Part shown: positions 1 to 9,529 of the stretch, one piece after another
Layout: every line of letters starts with the position of its first letter
Position numbering within the stretch: the first letter of the stretch is position 1
Assembly (NCBI GenBank): GCA_963728145.1
Contig: CAVSJA010000006.1
Location: 868,001-932,000 of the forward strand
DNA from: CAVSJA01 sp963728145
Lineage (GTDB): Bacteria > Bacteroidota > Bacteroidia > Chitinophagales > Chitinophagaceae
DNA length: 64,000 nucleotides
Direction of reading: 5' to 3'
Translations under genes and position numbers: made by a program
The notes under the pieces: model-generated
Seen by the model: only the letters and a program-made list of their open reading frames with translations
Database searches by the model: none
What the model was told of the DNA's origin: nothing

Positions 1-3000
1 GCCATTCAAGGGCTGCTACCAATCCAAGATCGTCGAGCATACTTGGCCGAAGTTCCGAGGCAAGTCTCCTTACAGTTTGTACCGTTCCATCAAGTAGATG
101 AAGAATGTTTCCAATCTTTTGCTTATAGATCTGGTCTGTACTGTCTGTTTTTTTATTCAACCAGGAAACGTCCATCTTTAAAACGGTCAGTTGCTGTCCT
201 AACTCATCATGTATTTCTCTCGCAATATTCAATCGTTCATTTTCTCTAACTCTTTGAAGGTGGGCAGATAGTTCGCGAAGTTGTTCTGAGCTTCGTTTGA
301 TTTCGTTCTCCGCTTTTACTTTATCTGTAACATCAATTGCAAGGATTAGTCTCGCAGGCACATTGTTATATATGATATCATGAGAATTTACCTCAACATC
401 AATGAGACTACGATCTTTTTTGATATGCTTCCAAATTCCCGTTCTTCGAATGCCTTTATAATGTGTCCGCGCTGAATCGATCAATCTTTCAAATTCATCA
501 GCCGGGCGCAAATCAAAGACCGTCATCGTCAGGAATTCCTCCTTCGAAAACCCGTAGTGAGCGATCGCTGCATCATTGACATCAAGGATCCGATACGTTG
601 CGATTTCGTATACCCACATCGGTAATGGACTATTACTGAACAGGAGCCGGTATTTTTCTTCGCTTTCACGCAAATTCTGTTCAGCTATTTTTCTTTCAGT
701 TGTATCTCTTGTTACACCCAGGAAGGCTATGATCTCACTATTCGCATTCTTTAGTGGAACGCCATAGGTTTCTACCCAGCGCTCGGTTCCTTGCAATCCA
801 TGAATTTTGTATTCGAGATTTCCATGCTTATCCTCAAAAACATTTTTCACAAGCTTTTGGAATTTCTTTCGGAAGTCCGCATCTATAAGCTGTGCATAGG
901 GACGACCAATGACCTGCTCCGGACTTTCCGCCTCAATCATTTTCATTCCGGCTGGATTGACCTCAAGCGTCATGCCTTCGCGGTCCAGTAGTTTAATGCA
1001 TTCGGGTTCTGTTTCTACGATGGTACGTAACCGTTTTTCTGATTCCGCCAGGGAGCGTTCGGATTTTTTTCTTTCACTGATATCTATTCCTGTACCGATC
1101 AGGCAGGGTTGCCCCTGGTAAATTAAAGAAGTAACGGTAAAATAGAATGGGATTTTTTTCTTTTCACGGTTTATAAAATCGACCTCCCATTCGCTGGTAT
1201 CCTGCGAAAAAGCTACTGTGATATAATTTTGAATTCTTTGCTTCTCAGCGTTATCAAAAAAATCAAACCATTGCATTTGACCTATCTCTTCCGCTGAATA
1301 TCCTGAAATGAACTCAAATTGTTTGTTCCATCTCAGGAATTTCCCGGAACTATCAAGGAAGTAAAATATTCCCGGAAGGCTATCAATTATTTTATTGGAC
1401 CACTCTCTTTGCTGAATAATGAGCTCTTCATTCTTCTTCCGTTCAGTAATATCCCGGCTGATCCCAACAATTCCGATCGTCTGGTTGTTCTTGTCCAATA
1501 AAGGGACTTTTGTGGTGAGAAGCCAGCGCTCCTTCAAATTTTGTGTAAAGACTCTTTCTTCACGGTTAGCAATCTGTTTTCCAGTTTGCAATATCTTTTC
1601 ATCATCATAAGAGTAATTCTTTGCTAGCTTCGGGTCAAAATATTCCTCCACTGACTTACCAATTGTCTCCTCTTCAGAATCCGCGCCCATCAGATCAACC
1701 ATAGCTTTATTATTGATCAGGTATTTTTTTTCCAGGTCCTTTACATATATAAAATCCGGGTGATTATCGATCAAAGTCCGGAGCAGGTTTTTTTCGTTCG
1801 ATAATTCTTCTTGTGCAGTGATCAATTTCTGTTCAGATTCCTTTCTTTCCGTTACATCCCTGAAATAAACAGATAATCCTTTTGGCGAAGGGTACAAATG
1901 CGCTTCATACCAATATTGAAAAATATCAGAATATGCTTCCAGGTGACCATATTCCTGGTCACGCATTGCTTTATGACAGGCTCTATAGAAAACGTTGCCG
2001 ACCGCTCCTGGAATAGCTGTCCATACCACTTTACCCATTACCATGGAAGGATCCATTCTGAAGATCTCACCTCCGCGCTTATTCAGGTAAGTAAATTTCC
2101 ATTCTGTATCAAATGCCATGAATCCATCGTTCACACGTTCAAATATGTCCTTGATCTCAGAAGTTTTTTCTTTTACCTGTTCTTCAAGTTCCTGGTTAAA
2201 ATGACGAAGCTGTTCCTCCAGCAATTTTCGTTCTGTAATATTTCTTACAACAAGTACATAACCAGTTAATTCATTTTGTAGATTTCGCAAAGCCGTTATC
2301 GCAGTATAGACGTAAATTTTTTCACCCTCACGGTTGCGATGAATAGCATCTCCATTCCATGTACCAGAGTTATTTATAGATTCGGTAATTCTGTTGAATT
2401 CTTCCCTCGTATAACTTGCCTGTGTTACATCCGTTCCTAATTTACCTATCACCTCATCACGTTTGTATCCGTACATTTCTTCTGCTCCTTTGTTCCAGCT
2501 TCTTATTTTTCTTTCGGCATCAAGGGAGAAAATTGCATCGCTTGCCTGGTCGATGAGGCTTGCGAGATAACGTATTCTTTCTTCGGTTTTTTTCCTTTCA
2601 CTGATATTGCGGTGTACAGCAACATAACCCACAAGATCCCCCACCGCGCTGCGGATCACATTTATTGAAGCCATCACTTCCAGCAGCTGGCCGCTTTTGG
2701 TCTTACATTGGTATTCGTCGCGGTGGAAATCATTCCAATGCAAGGAATCGAGGTCCTGCTCTATTTGTGTGAAAGTCATATTTGGTTCAATAAGTTCACG
2801 GACTGTTTTGCCGATTGCCTCCTCCGAAGTATAGCCATACATTTCTGTTGCGGCCTTATTCCAGGTACTGACCACAAAATTTTTATTTGTTGAAAATACC
2901 GCATCAGAGATATTGTTCAACAACATTGCGTTTCTCCTGTTCTCTTCTTCCGATTTTTTCTTTTCTGCGTCAACTTTTCTTCTTGACCAGGTATCCCTTC

Positions 3001-3613
3001 TTGCTTTTACGATCAATCCGATCAACGCTGCGATGAGGACAATGAGTAACCAGAAAATAATATTAGACAGATTTCTAGCAGCTCTTTCATTTTGTAGTTG
3101 GCGTTTATTGAAGGTTGTTTCAGCATCGCCTGCAATAGTTCTGATAATTGATCGGATGCGATCACTATAATCTTTTCCAACACCAGCAGCTACCATCTGA
3201 GACGCGGCTTCAAGTCCTTTCTCATTCCTTGTTCTTACCAACTGGTCAGAAAATTCAATTCGTTTTTGAATGTAATAAGTAAGTGAGTCATTAACAAGAT
3301 TCCGAAGTGAGTCATTTGCCAACAAGCGTTTCACTTGTTCAGCCTCGTCGTATATATTCTGTTTGGATGCTTTCAAAGGGGCGAGGAAAACAGGATTTCC
3401 GGTGAGACTGTAGCCACGGGCGCCGGTCTCATTTTCGATAACGGCGAACAATACGCGTTCCGAGGATACCAGCAGGCGTTCAGTACGGCTGAGCAACCTT
3501 GAAGTTTCCTGAACCCGTTCCGATTGTTTCAGGGAGAGGAAAGTAATAACCGCAATACCCGTGATGGCCAGGAAGATACTTCCCATCAGGGCTCTTTCAA
3601 TAGTAAGTCTCAT
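1..3613 (-). CDS. CHASE3 / multi-PAS sensor histidine kinase (HisKA_3 type), 3' end outside window
   Basis: The frame is open from ATG at 3613 to the window edge (1204 codons), so the ATPase domain is not in view. A membrane segment lies at about residues 6-25. A periplasmic helical region typical of CHASE3 follows, and a second membrane segment lies near residue 190. I count seven PAS-like units, several ending in the ERK/TERK linker that follows PAS/PAC domains. The last part has the NarX/ComP-type phosphoacceptor motif REIHDELGQ with the His at about residue 1135, and ends in RPSMLDDLGLVAALEW, typical of HisKA_3 kinases. This family autophosphorylates on His and passes phosphate to a LuxR/NarL-type response regulator, which is not in the window. 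Family is certain; the ligands sensed are unknown. Confidence 0.93.
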   Translation of the reverse strand, partial: MRLTIERALMGSIFLAITGIAVITFLSLKQSERVQETSRLLSRTERLLVSSERVLFAVIENETGARGYSLTGNPVFLAPLKASKQNIYDEAEQVKRLLANDSLRNLVNDSLTYYIQKRIEFSDQLVRTRNEKGLEAASQMVAAGVGKDYSDRIRSIIRTIAGDAETTFNKRQLQNERAARNLSNIIFWLLIVLIAALIGLIVKARRDTWSRRKVDAEKKKSEEENRRNAMLLNNISDAVFSTNKNFVVSTWNKAATEMYGYTSEEAIGKTVRELIEPNMTFTQIEQDLDSLHWNDFHRDEYQCKTKSGQLLEVMASINVIRSAVGDLVGYVAVHRNISERKKTEERIRYLASLIDQASDAIFSLDAERKIRSWNKGAEEMYGYKRDEVIGKLGTDVTQASYTREEFNRITESINNSGTWNGDAIHRNREGEKIYVYTAITALRNLQNELTGYVLVVRNITERKLLEEQLRHFNQELEEQVKEKTSEIKDIFERVNDGFMAFDTEWKFTYLNKRGGEIFRMDPSMVMGKVVWTAIPGAVGNVFYRACHKAMRDQEYGHLEAYSDIFQYWYEAHLYPSPKGLSVYFRDVTERKESEQKLITAQEELSNEKNLLRTLIDNHPDFIYVKDLEKKYLINNKAMVDLMGADSEEETIGKSVEEYFDPKLAKNYSYDDEKILQTGKQIANREERVFTQNLKERWLLTTKVPLLDKNNQTIGIVGISRDITERKKNEELIIQQREWSNKIIDSLPGIFYFLDSSGKFLRWNKQFEFISGYSAEEIGQMQWFDFFDNAEKQRIQNYITVAFSQDTSEWEVDFINREKKKIPFYFTVTSLIYQGQPCLIGTGIDISERKKSERSLAESEKRLRTIVETEPECIKLLDREGMTLEVNPAGMKMIEAESPEQVIGRPYAQLIDADFRKKFQKLVKNVFEDKHGNLEYKIHGLQGTERWVETYGVPLKNANSEIIAFLGVTRDTTERKIAEQNLRESEEKYRLLFSNSPLPMWVYEIATYRILDVNDAAIAHYGFSKEEFLTMTVFDLRPADEFERLIDSARTHYKGIRRTGIWKHIKKDRSLIDVEVNSHDIIYNNVPARLILAIDVTDKVKAENEIKRSSEQLRELSAHLQRVRENERLNIAREIHDELGQQLTVLKMDVSWLNKKTDSTDQIYKQKIGNILHLLDGTVQTVRRLASELRPSMLDDLGLVAALEW

Positions 3614-3884
3614 GGTTATGTTCGATTAAGTCAAGCCGACTAAAGCCTTTTCTACTGTCTAACCATGCCTTAAACCAATAATAATCAAGGGGGTGAATCC
3701 GGGCACTTGCCCAAAATGGGACACAATTTATTGTATTTGGGATTTGCAGACAAATAGGGGGGATAAATAAAACACTTATCTAAGAATAATAGCCTTCTAA
3801 ATCAAGTAGGGTTCTGGTAACACTTTCCTTTACTGGGCTAATATAGTGCCAAGACCATCATTTTAAAACTATTAGGAATATTAT

Positions 3885-5174
3885 TTAACCCTTCCTATAT
3901 ACGATTTTGTAAATCGCTCCTTTCACATCATCACTCACATAAAGGGCTCCATCCGGACCTTCTGCTAATCCACAGGGCCGATGTTTTGCCTGACTTGGAG
4001 ACTTGACTGTTTCTACACCGGAAAATCCATTAGCAAAAATTTCCCAGGGGCCGCTGGGCCTGCCATTTCTAAATGGAACAAATGCGACGTAATAACCTTC
4101 CTGTTTTTCAGGAGAACGATTCCATGACCCATGAAAGGCAATAAACGCTCCACCTCTATATTTTTCTGGAAACATTGACCCTGTATAAAATAGTAAAGCG
4201 TTTGGGGCCATATGTGCAGGGAAGGAGACGATAGGTTGTTCGACTCCCTCGCAGCGATTTGTTTTCTTTCCATCTCCGCCATATTCCGGCGCTAAGACTT
4301 TTTTGTTTTGTGGAAAATCAAAATAACAATAAGGCCATCCGCAATCTGCGCCTTTCTTGACCATAAACATTTCTTCGGAAGGTATTTCAGCATTCTGTTG
4401 TGGTGTAAAATATTCGGGAAACATATCCAGTTGATCGCGGCCATGCTGTATTACGAACAATTCATTAATCTGATGGTTCCAATCCAATCCCATGACGTTT
4501 CTTAAACCAGTTGCATAACGAATACCATCCGTATAGGTTTGATTTAATTTGTTTGCGCTGAATTGCCAGATCCCCCCCGCCGAATCCAGAATTGGACAGG
4601 GATCTTTTCCATTTGAACCCCGACCTCTGTCTATTATTTGGCACGAATTGGAAGGCGAGCCAATATTCACATAGATATTCCCTTTACTATCCAGCACGAT
4701 TGATTTAGTATTGTGCTGCCTTCCATTTATCAATCCAGTTATGATTTTTTGAGGCTTGTCTGGATTTAGTACTTCTTCATTTTCGTCCAATTCATACCGG
4801 AACACTTCGGAATTGGATGAAGCATACAGGTAGTTATCTTTAATTGTAATGCCAGTGCCTATATAATCCGCGAAACTTTTTATTTCATCAATCTTTCCAT
4901 CCTCATTATTATCTCTTGCATATAATATTCCTTTGCCGTTGGAGAGCTTGGCTAGCTTGATATATATTCCTCCCTTTTTGTTCACAACAATGTGTCGGGC
5001 TCTTCCTACGCTATCCGACAGCACCAAAAAGCTGAAACCCTCCGGTAATTTCAATTCCTCTTTCATTAATTTGGTTCTGCACTTTTCATTTTTGTCCATG
5101 ATTTCCAGAACAGTACCAGGATTCTGTAAAAATGCAATTACAAAAAGGAAAGCTCCAGAGACAGTCTTGTACAT
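3885..5174 (-). CDS. PQQ-dependent sugar dehydrogenase-like (glucose/sorbosone dehydrogenase) beta-propeller protein
   Basis: 429 residues with an N-terminal hydrophobic stretch consistent with export. The sequence opens with the LPEGFSFLVL-type strand seen in the sorbosone-dehydrogenase family. It then carries repeated propeller-blade signatures such as ARHIVVNKKGGIYI, KSIVLDSKGNIYVNIG, GLRNVMGLDWN and HRPCGLAEGPDGALYVSDD. The FHGSWNRSPEKQ and KGADCGWPYCYFD segments are typical of the family, whose members are periplasmic oxidoreductases using PQQ or haem partners. The start is ATG 5174. About 100 bp upstream lies a copy of the ATTCAACAATTTTAGCAT-like element also found at other sugar-acid genes here, suggesting co-regulation. 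The sugar oxidised cannot be told from sequence. Confidence 0.8.
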   Translation of the reverse strand: MYKTVSGAFLFVIAFLQNPGTVLEIMDKNEKCRTKLMKEELKLPEGFSFLVLSDSVGRARHIVVNKKGGIYIKLAKLSNGKGILYARDNNEDGKIDEIKSFADYIGTGITIKDNYLYASSNSEVFRYELDENEEVLNPDKPQKIITGLINGRQHNTKSIVLDSKGNIYVNIGSPSNSCQIIDRGRGSNGKDPCPILDSAGGIWQFSANKLNQTYTDGIRYATGLRNVMGLDWNHQINELFVIQHGRDQLDMFPEYFTPQQNAEIPSEEMFMVKKGADCGWPYCYFDFPQNKKVLAPEYGGDGKKTNRCEGVEQPIVSFPAHMAPNALLFYTGSMFPEKYRGGAFIAFHGSWNRSPEKQEGYYVAFVPFRNGRPSGPWEIFANGFSGVETVKSPSQAKHRPCGLAEGPDGALYVSDDVKGAIYKIVYRKG

Positions 5175-5277
5175 GATTTTTTATTTGACTTGTCGCACAA
5201 CGGGTTATTAAACAATAGCTTTTCGCGACAAATAACTAGAAAATTTATTTGGTTGAAAATTTGATAATTGCCCTACC

Positions 5278-5296
5278 ATTCAGCAATTTTAGCATG
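5278..5296. promoter_or_regulatory. Recurring element, copy A (ATTCAGCAATTTTAGCATG)
   Basis: Near-identical to copies at 8215 and 14667, and similar to 29422. It sits in the divergent region between the sugar dehydrogenase and the LacI gene, 104 bp upstream of the former. A shared regulatory role is inferred from recurrence and placement. Confidence 0.45.
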
Positions 5297-5341
5297 TCGA
5301 ACCAACCTCACTTCACCTTTAATAAGATTGGACCTATTTAC

Positions 5342-5353
5342 GCAAACGTGAAC
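5342..5353. promoter_or_regulatory. LacI-type operator-like site (GCAAACGTGAAC)
   Basis: The left half GCAAACG matches the central part of LacI-family operators; the right half is degenerate. It lies 44 bp upstream of the LacI-family gene at 5398, a position suited to autoregulation. Two related sites are at 8197 and 8416 in the uxaA/araC intergenic region. Confidence 0.4.
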
Positions 5354-5397
5354 TATAATTATACACCTCTGATTTGCCCTAAAAAGTTTGCCTGAAA

Positions 5398-6429
5398 ATG
5401 GATATTATCACCCTGAAGAAACTCGCCGAAGAACTGAAAATGTCTCCATCAACTGTTTCCCGCTCTTTAAGGGACAGCCATGAAATAAGCCAGGAGACAA
5501 AGGAACGGGTGAAAGCCCTTGCCGCTAAGTATAATTTTCAGCCCAATCCCCACGCGAGCAGCCTCAGAAAAAACAAAAGCAAAACCATCGCGGTTGTTAT
5601 CCCGGAGATACAAAACAATTTCTTTTCACAGGTTTTGAATGGCGTTGAAGAAGTGGCGCGTCAAAAAGGCTATCATGTATTGATATATTTAACGCATGAA
5701 GATCATAAACGCGAGGCGGACATTCTTCAACTACTCCGTAATGGACGAGTTGAAGGGATAATGATATCCTTCGCCAATACTACCAATAGTTTTGAACACC
5801 TTGAAGCTTATGAGCAAGGTGGTATCCCTTTACTATTTTTCGATAGGGTTCATGAAAGTATGGACGTACCCTGCATCACTACCGACGATGCAGTTGCATC
5901 ATTCAAAGCCACAGAACACCTGTTGAAATCCGGTTGTAATAATATTGTTTTTCTTTCCCTGGCAGGAAATCTATCTATCAGCTGTGGCCGAAAATCTGGA
6001 TATGTAAAGGCCTTGACAAAACATGGACTCGCGGACAGGCAGATGGTAATTGAGTGCGGCCCGGACGATGAAGCAAACCGGGAAAAGATCCGGGAGCTCC
6101 TTCGAAACAATCGAAACCTCGATGGAATTTTTGCAGCAATAGAAAAATTTGCCGTCAATACTTATGAAGTTTGCAGAGAATTGAATATCCGAATCCCGCA
6201 GGAACTAAAGGTCATCAGTTTTTCCAATCTTCCTGCCGCCGCTTTATTCAGCCCTCCATTGTCAACGGTAGTGCAGCCTGCCTATGACATTGGTAAAGAG
6301 TCAGCTTCTGTTCTTTTTAAGATCATTGAAAAAAAGAAATTACTCCGACGTGAAAGGAAGATAGTCATTCCGTCTTACCTGATATTGCGGGAATCTACTG
6401 AGGTGAAGAAATATAAAGTGAATCCTTAA
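5398..6429 (+). CDS. LacI-family transcriptional regulator
   Basis: 343 residues, the usual length for LacI/GalR proteins. The N-terminal helix-turn-helix is clear (ITLKKLAEELKMSPSTVSR, about residues 4-22), followed by the hinge region and a periplasmic-binding-protein-like sensor domain (KTIAVVIPEIQNNFFSQVLNG onward). Such proteins bind palindromic operators and respond to a sugar or sugar acid. It ends 8 bp from the convergent uxaA gene. Its upstream region and the uxaA/araC intergenic region both carry AAACG-centred operator-like sequences, so control of uronate catabolism is the natural inference. The effector is unknown. Confidence 0.95.
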   Translation: MDIITLKKLAEELKMSPSTVSRSLRDSHEISQETKERVKALAAKYNFQPNPHASSLRKNKSKTIAVVIPEIQNNFFSQVLNGVEEVARQKGYHVLIYLTHEDHKREADILQLLRNGRVEGIMISFANTTNSFEHLEAYEQGGIPLLFFDRVHESMDVPCITTDDAVASFKATEHLLKSGCNNIVFLSLAGNLSISCGRKSGYVKALTKHGLADRQMVIECGPDDEANREKIRELLRNNRNLDGIFAAIEKFAVNTYEVCRELNIRIPQELKVISFSNLPAAALFSPPLSTVVQPAYDIGKESASVLFKIIEKKKLLRRERKIVIPSYLILRESTEVKKYKVNP

Positions 6430-6437
6430 TCGAATTC

Positions 6438-8108
6438 TTACAAAGAAACTCCTCGCTTCCATGGTATAAAATCATCCTGGCCTAATTGGGTTGCTTTAGG
6501 AATAATTTCACCACTGGCAACTTTTATGCAGAATTCGAGAATTTCCACTCCCATTTGTTGAATCGTTTTCTCGCCGGTAATTATCGGGCCTGTATCTATA
6601 TCAATGATATCTTTCATTTTATTCGCCAGGCGGGAATTTGTAGAAATTTTAATGGTCGGCGAAACCGGATTGCCCGTTGGAGTTCCCAGGCCAGTTGTAA
6701 ACAGGATCAATGTGGCGCCTGAAGCAACTTTACCAGTAGTTGCTTCAACATCGTTACCAGGCGTGCAAACTAAACTTAATCCAGGTTCGGTAGCTGGTTC
6801 TGTATAATCAAGTACCGAGACCACAGGTGAAGTGCCTCCTTTTCTGGATGCACCGGTTGATTTCATCGCATCGGTTATCAGGCCGTCACTAATATTTCCA
6901 GGCGAGGGATTCATGTGAAAGCCGGAACCTGCATTCCTTGCCTGCGCATCATAGGTCTCCATCAGGTGAATGAACTTTTTAGCAGTCTCTTCATTGACGC
7001 AGCGGTCTATCAGTTCCTGTTCCGCTCCACATAATTCCGGAAATTCAGCGAGCAACACCTTTCCTCCCAATGCTACCAGCAGATCCGAAGTATGCCCGAT
7101 TGCAGGATTAGCGGAGATACCGCTGAAGCCATCACTGCCTCCACATTTCACACCAATACATAGCTCGCCAATGGAAGCTGGTTCTCTCACCTGTTTGTTG
7201 ATCTCAATAAGACCCTTGAAGGTTTTTCGGATTGCATCCGTGATCAGCTGCTCTTCACTTTGTGATTGTTGTTGTTCGAAAATATATAAGGGTTTTTCAA
7301 ATGAAGGATTTCGTTTATAGAGATCGTCTAAAAAATCCTTAACCTGCAGATGCTGGCAACCCAAACTTAAAACGGTAACGCCGCCCACATTGGGATGATC
7401 AGCATAGGAGGCAAGTAACGAACTTAAGGTGGCCGAATCCTGGCGTGTTCCTCCGCAACCACCCGTATGATTCAGGAATTTAATCCCATCAACATTTTTA
7501 AAGTAACGTTCGGGATTATCGGATTCAGTTGGATTCAGGTTTAGTTCATCTATATTCTTACCTGCGTGCCAGGCATTCATCATTTGACGGGTAAATCTTT
7601 TATAACGGTCCGTAACCGCATACCCCAATTCACTCCATAAAGCCTGCTTTATTACGTCGAGGTTCCTGTTCTCACAAAATACAGTGGGAATAAACAACCA
7701 ATAATTTGCAGTACCCGTTCGTCCGTCCTTTCTCTTAAATCCATTGAAGGTTTTATCGAGGAACCTCGAAATATCGGGAGGCCGCCATTGATATTGAAAA
7801 GACCGGTAATGGTATTTTCCTGCAGCATGCGATGTATTGGCAGTTGTCATGGCCTGGCCTTTGGACACACTCGATTGAAGACGACCTACCAAAACTCCAT
7901 ACATGATTACCGGATCACCTTCCTGCATATCCTGTTCAAAAAATTTATGCTTGGCAGAAACATTCTCCGTTAATTGAAAACTTTTATTGTTGAGGTGAAT
8001 TTTTGTTCCTTGTTGAAGGTCTTTGAGAGCAACCACCACGTTATCATCAGGGTGTATTTTCAGGAAAAACGGATGTGTTGAACTTCCATTAATTATTTCA
8101 TTTTTCAT
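6438..8108 (-). CDS. uxaA: Altronate dehydratase, UxaA family
   Basis: 556 residues, the full fused form. An N-terminal SAF-type domain (about residues 10-95, beginning FFLKIHPDDNVVVALKDL) is joined to the large catalytic domain. Family motifs include HTGGCGGTRQDS, GVKCGGSDGFSGISANPAIG and the C-terminal PTGNPVSPTIKISTNS. UxaA removes water from D-altronate to give 2-keto-3-deoxygluconate in the galacturonate isomerase pathway, in the cytoplasm, with an iron cofactor. UxaB and UxaC are not in this window. The promoter region upstream holds two LacI-type sites and copy B of the recurring element. A galactarate dehydratase role is possible, but altronate fits the pectin context better. Confidence 0.92.
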   Translation of the reverse strand: MKNEIINGSSTHPFFLKIHPDDNVVVALKDLQQGTKIHLNNKSFQLTENVSAKHKFFEQDMQEGDPVIMYGVLVGRLQSSVSKGQAMTTANTSHAAGKYHYRSFQYQWRPPDISRFLDKTFNGFKRKDGRTGTANYWLFIPTVFCENRNLDVIKQALWSELGYAVTDRYKRFTRQMMNAWHAGKNIDELNLNPTESDNPERYFKNVDGIKFLNHTGGCGGTRQDSATLSSLLASYADHPNVGGVTVLSLGCQHLQVKDFLDDLYKRNPSFEKPLYIFEQQQSQSEEQLITDAIRKTFKGLIEINKQVREPASIGELCIGVKCGGSDGFSGISANPAIGHTSDLLVALGGKVLLAEFPELCGAEQELIDRCVNEETAKKFIHLMETYDAQARNAGSGFHMNPSPGNISDGLITDAMKSTGASRKGGTSPVVSVLDYTEPATEPGLSLVCTPGNDVEATTGKVASGATLILFTTGLGTPTGNPVSPTIKISTNSRLANKMKDIIDIDTGPIITGEKTIQQMGVEILEFCIKVASGEIIPKATQLGQDDFIPWKRGVSL

Positions 8109-8196
8109 CCATTCATTTTTAATTAACCACTAATTATAATGGTCTGAAGCTGGCTGACCTGATAACAAATAAACCTATAATGCTCTTTAATATTCC

Positions 8197-8208
8197 GTAA
8201 ACGCTTGC
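8197..8208. promoter_or_regulatory. LacI-type operator-like site (GTAAACGCTTGC)
   Basis: A near-palindrome centred on ACG, matching the G-N-AAACG-N-TTGC pattern of LacI-family operators. It lies 89 bp upstream of uxaA, next to copy B of the recurring element. Binding is inferred. Confidence 0.45.
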
Positions 8209-8214
8209 CTTATC

Positions 8215-8233
8215 ATTCAACAATTTTAGCATG
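8215..8233. promoter_or_regulatory. Recurring element, copy B (ATTCAACAATTTTAGCATG)
   Basis: Differs from copy A (5278) at one position over 19 bases and lies 107 bp upstream of the uxaA start, almost the same spacing as copy A to its gene. Best single representative of the motif. Confidence 0.45.
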
Positions 8234-8415
8234 CTAAAGGGCTGATTGATATGGACTCAATCAAATCCATTTCCAATATGGAGGATGATTGTATCGAGAC
8301 TCCGGGAACGATTGCGTAGATTTTGTAGCTCACCTGATTTGGAGCAAATCGAAAAAGCCGAAGTCAAACGGAGCTATTTGGTTAGGAATCAATTGTTTAC
8401 TTACGCAATCGTTAC

Positions 8416-8427
8416 GAAAACGTTTGC
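8416..8427. promoter_or_regulatory. LacI-type operator-like site (GAAAACGTTTGC)
   Basis: The surrounding 14 bases, CGAAAACGTTTGCG, form an almost perfect palindrome with the AAACGTTT core common to LacI-family operators. It lies 110 bp upstream of the AraC-family gene start, so it may control that gene. Confidence 0.5.
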
Positions 8428-8536
8428 GTACGAATTTTTTCATGGCCCTCATAGGTAAACTAACTTGGAATTCAGATTCTGCTATTTTTCTATTTTTTCT
8501 GGTTCAGGATTGCTTAATAACGAAAAAAATTGCTGT

Positions 8537-9415
8537 ATGAGACCTCAACTTTTAAAAATGTCAAGAGAGCCCCAGCACTCATTTAGTGTGAGGCAGGACA
8601 TTGTCCCTTACATTAATAATCGCTGGCATTATCATTCAGAAGTAGAGCTGATCCATTTTAACAAGGGTGAAGGCACACAATTTATCGGCGATAGCATTAC
8701 AAAATTTAAAGAGGGGGATGTTGTGTTGGTAGGATCAAACATGCCCCATTACTGGAGATTCGATGATATTTATTTTGAAGAGCACGCACCTGTTACTGCC
8801 GATGTTCGTGTTGCACATTTCTGTGAAGATTTCTGGGGTAGTCAGTTTCTAGATCTTCCTGAAAACATTCACATAAAAACAATATTGGATAAAGCGAAGC
8901 GAGGTTTGCAGATCACAGGCAAGACCAGGGAGAAAGTTGCAAACTTGCTCGGTAGTCTTTTGCAGGCAAGCGACAGCCAACGCATCGTTTTGTTAATTGA
9001 AACGCTGAACCTGATCGCCAGTTCTGATCAGCTTACTACATTATCCTCTCTTGGATTTAAATACGACATCGTAAAAGATGAAAGAGATCGGATTAACTCT
9101 ATTTACGAATACAGTCTGAAAAATTTTAAACGTCCCATTCAACTCGAAGAGATAGCCGGTGTTGCCAATATAAGTCCTAATTCTTTTTGCCGTTATTTCA
9201 AATCAAGAACAAGAAAAACCTATTCCCAATTCCTTATTGAACTTCGCGTTGGTCACGCCTGCAAACTTCTTATTGAAAATAACCTGAGCATAAAACAACT
9301 TTGTTACGAAAGCGGCTTCAATAATTTCACCAGCTTTCATAAGTATTTCAAGATGATAACCAGTAAAAGCCCGCTTACTTATCAAAGGGAATTCATGGGG
9401 CAGCTCACGGCGTGA
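8537..9415 (+). CDS. AraC-family transcriptional regulator
   Basis: I place the start at ATG 8537 (MRPQLLKMSREPQHSF), giving 292 residues. An upstream ATG at 8465 adds 24 residues of unlikely composition. The N-terminal cupin sensor domain shows NNRWHYHSEVELIHFNKGEGTQFIGD. The C-terminal double helix-turn-helix runs from about IQLEEIAGVANISPNSFCRYFK through IKQLCYESGFNNFTSFHKYFK, ending in the SPLTYQREF signature. Proteins of this layout sense a small sugar-derived ligand and activate transcription. It is divergent from uxaA and immediately upstream of the beta-helix enzyme gene at 9530, its likeliest targets. Confidence 0.93.
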   Translation: MRPQLLKMSREPQHSFSVRQDIVPYINNRWHYHSEVELIHFNKGEGTQFIGDSITKFKEGDVVLVGSNMPHYWRFDDIYFEEHAPVTADVRVAHFCEDFWGSQFLDLPENIHIKTILDKAKRGLQITGKTREKVANLLGSLLQASDSQRIVLLIETLNLIASSDQLTTLSSLGFKYDIVKDERDRINSIYEYSLKNFKRPIQLEEIAGVANISPNSFCRYFKSRTRKTYSQFLIELRVGHACKLLIENNLSIKQLCYESGFNNFTSFHKYFKMITSKSPLTYQREFMGQLTA

Positions 9416-9446
9416 TGATTTGATACTTTGCTAAAATGATTGAATA

Positions 9447-9476
9447 AACAGGCAACCCTAGGGTCGCCTGTTTTGG
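9447..9476 (+). terminator. Intrinsic terminator after the AraC gene
   Basis: AACAGGCAACCC and GGGTCGCCTGTT form a 12-bp stem with one mismatch around a tiny TA loop, followed by TTTT. It lies 32 bp after the stop of the AraC gene and separates it from the next gene. Confidence 0.75.
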
Positions 9477-9529
9477 TATAAGAATGTTCCTTTGGACTTA
9501 GCAGATTTGATTTTTATAATTTTACCGGA

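Noticed and set aside
8465..8536. AraC start at 8465
   Set aside because: The added 24 residues are unlike an AraC N terminus; ATG 8537 begins a natural cupin-domain N terminus.
8246..8540. Short open frames between uxaA and the AraC gene
   Set aside because: They lie over the operator-rich divergent promoter, overlap each other in different frames and show no recognisable protein features.
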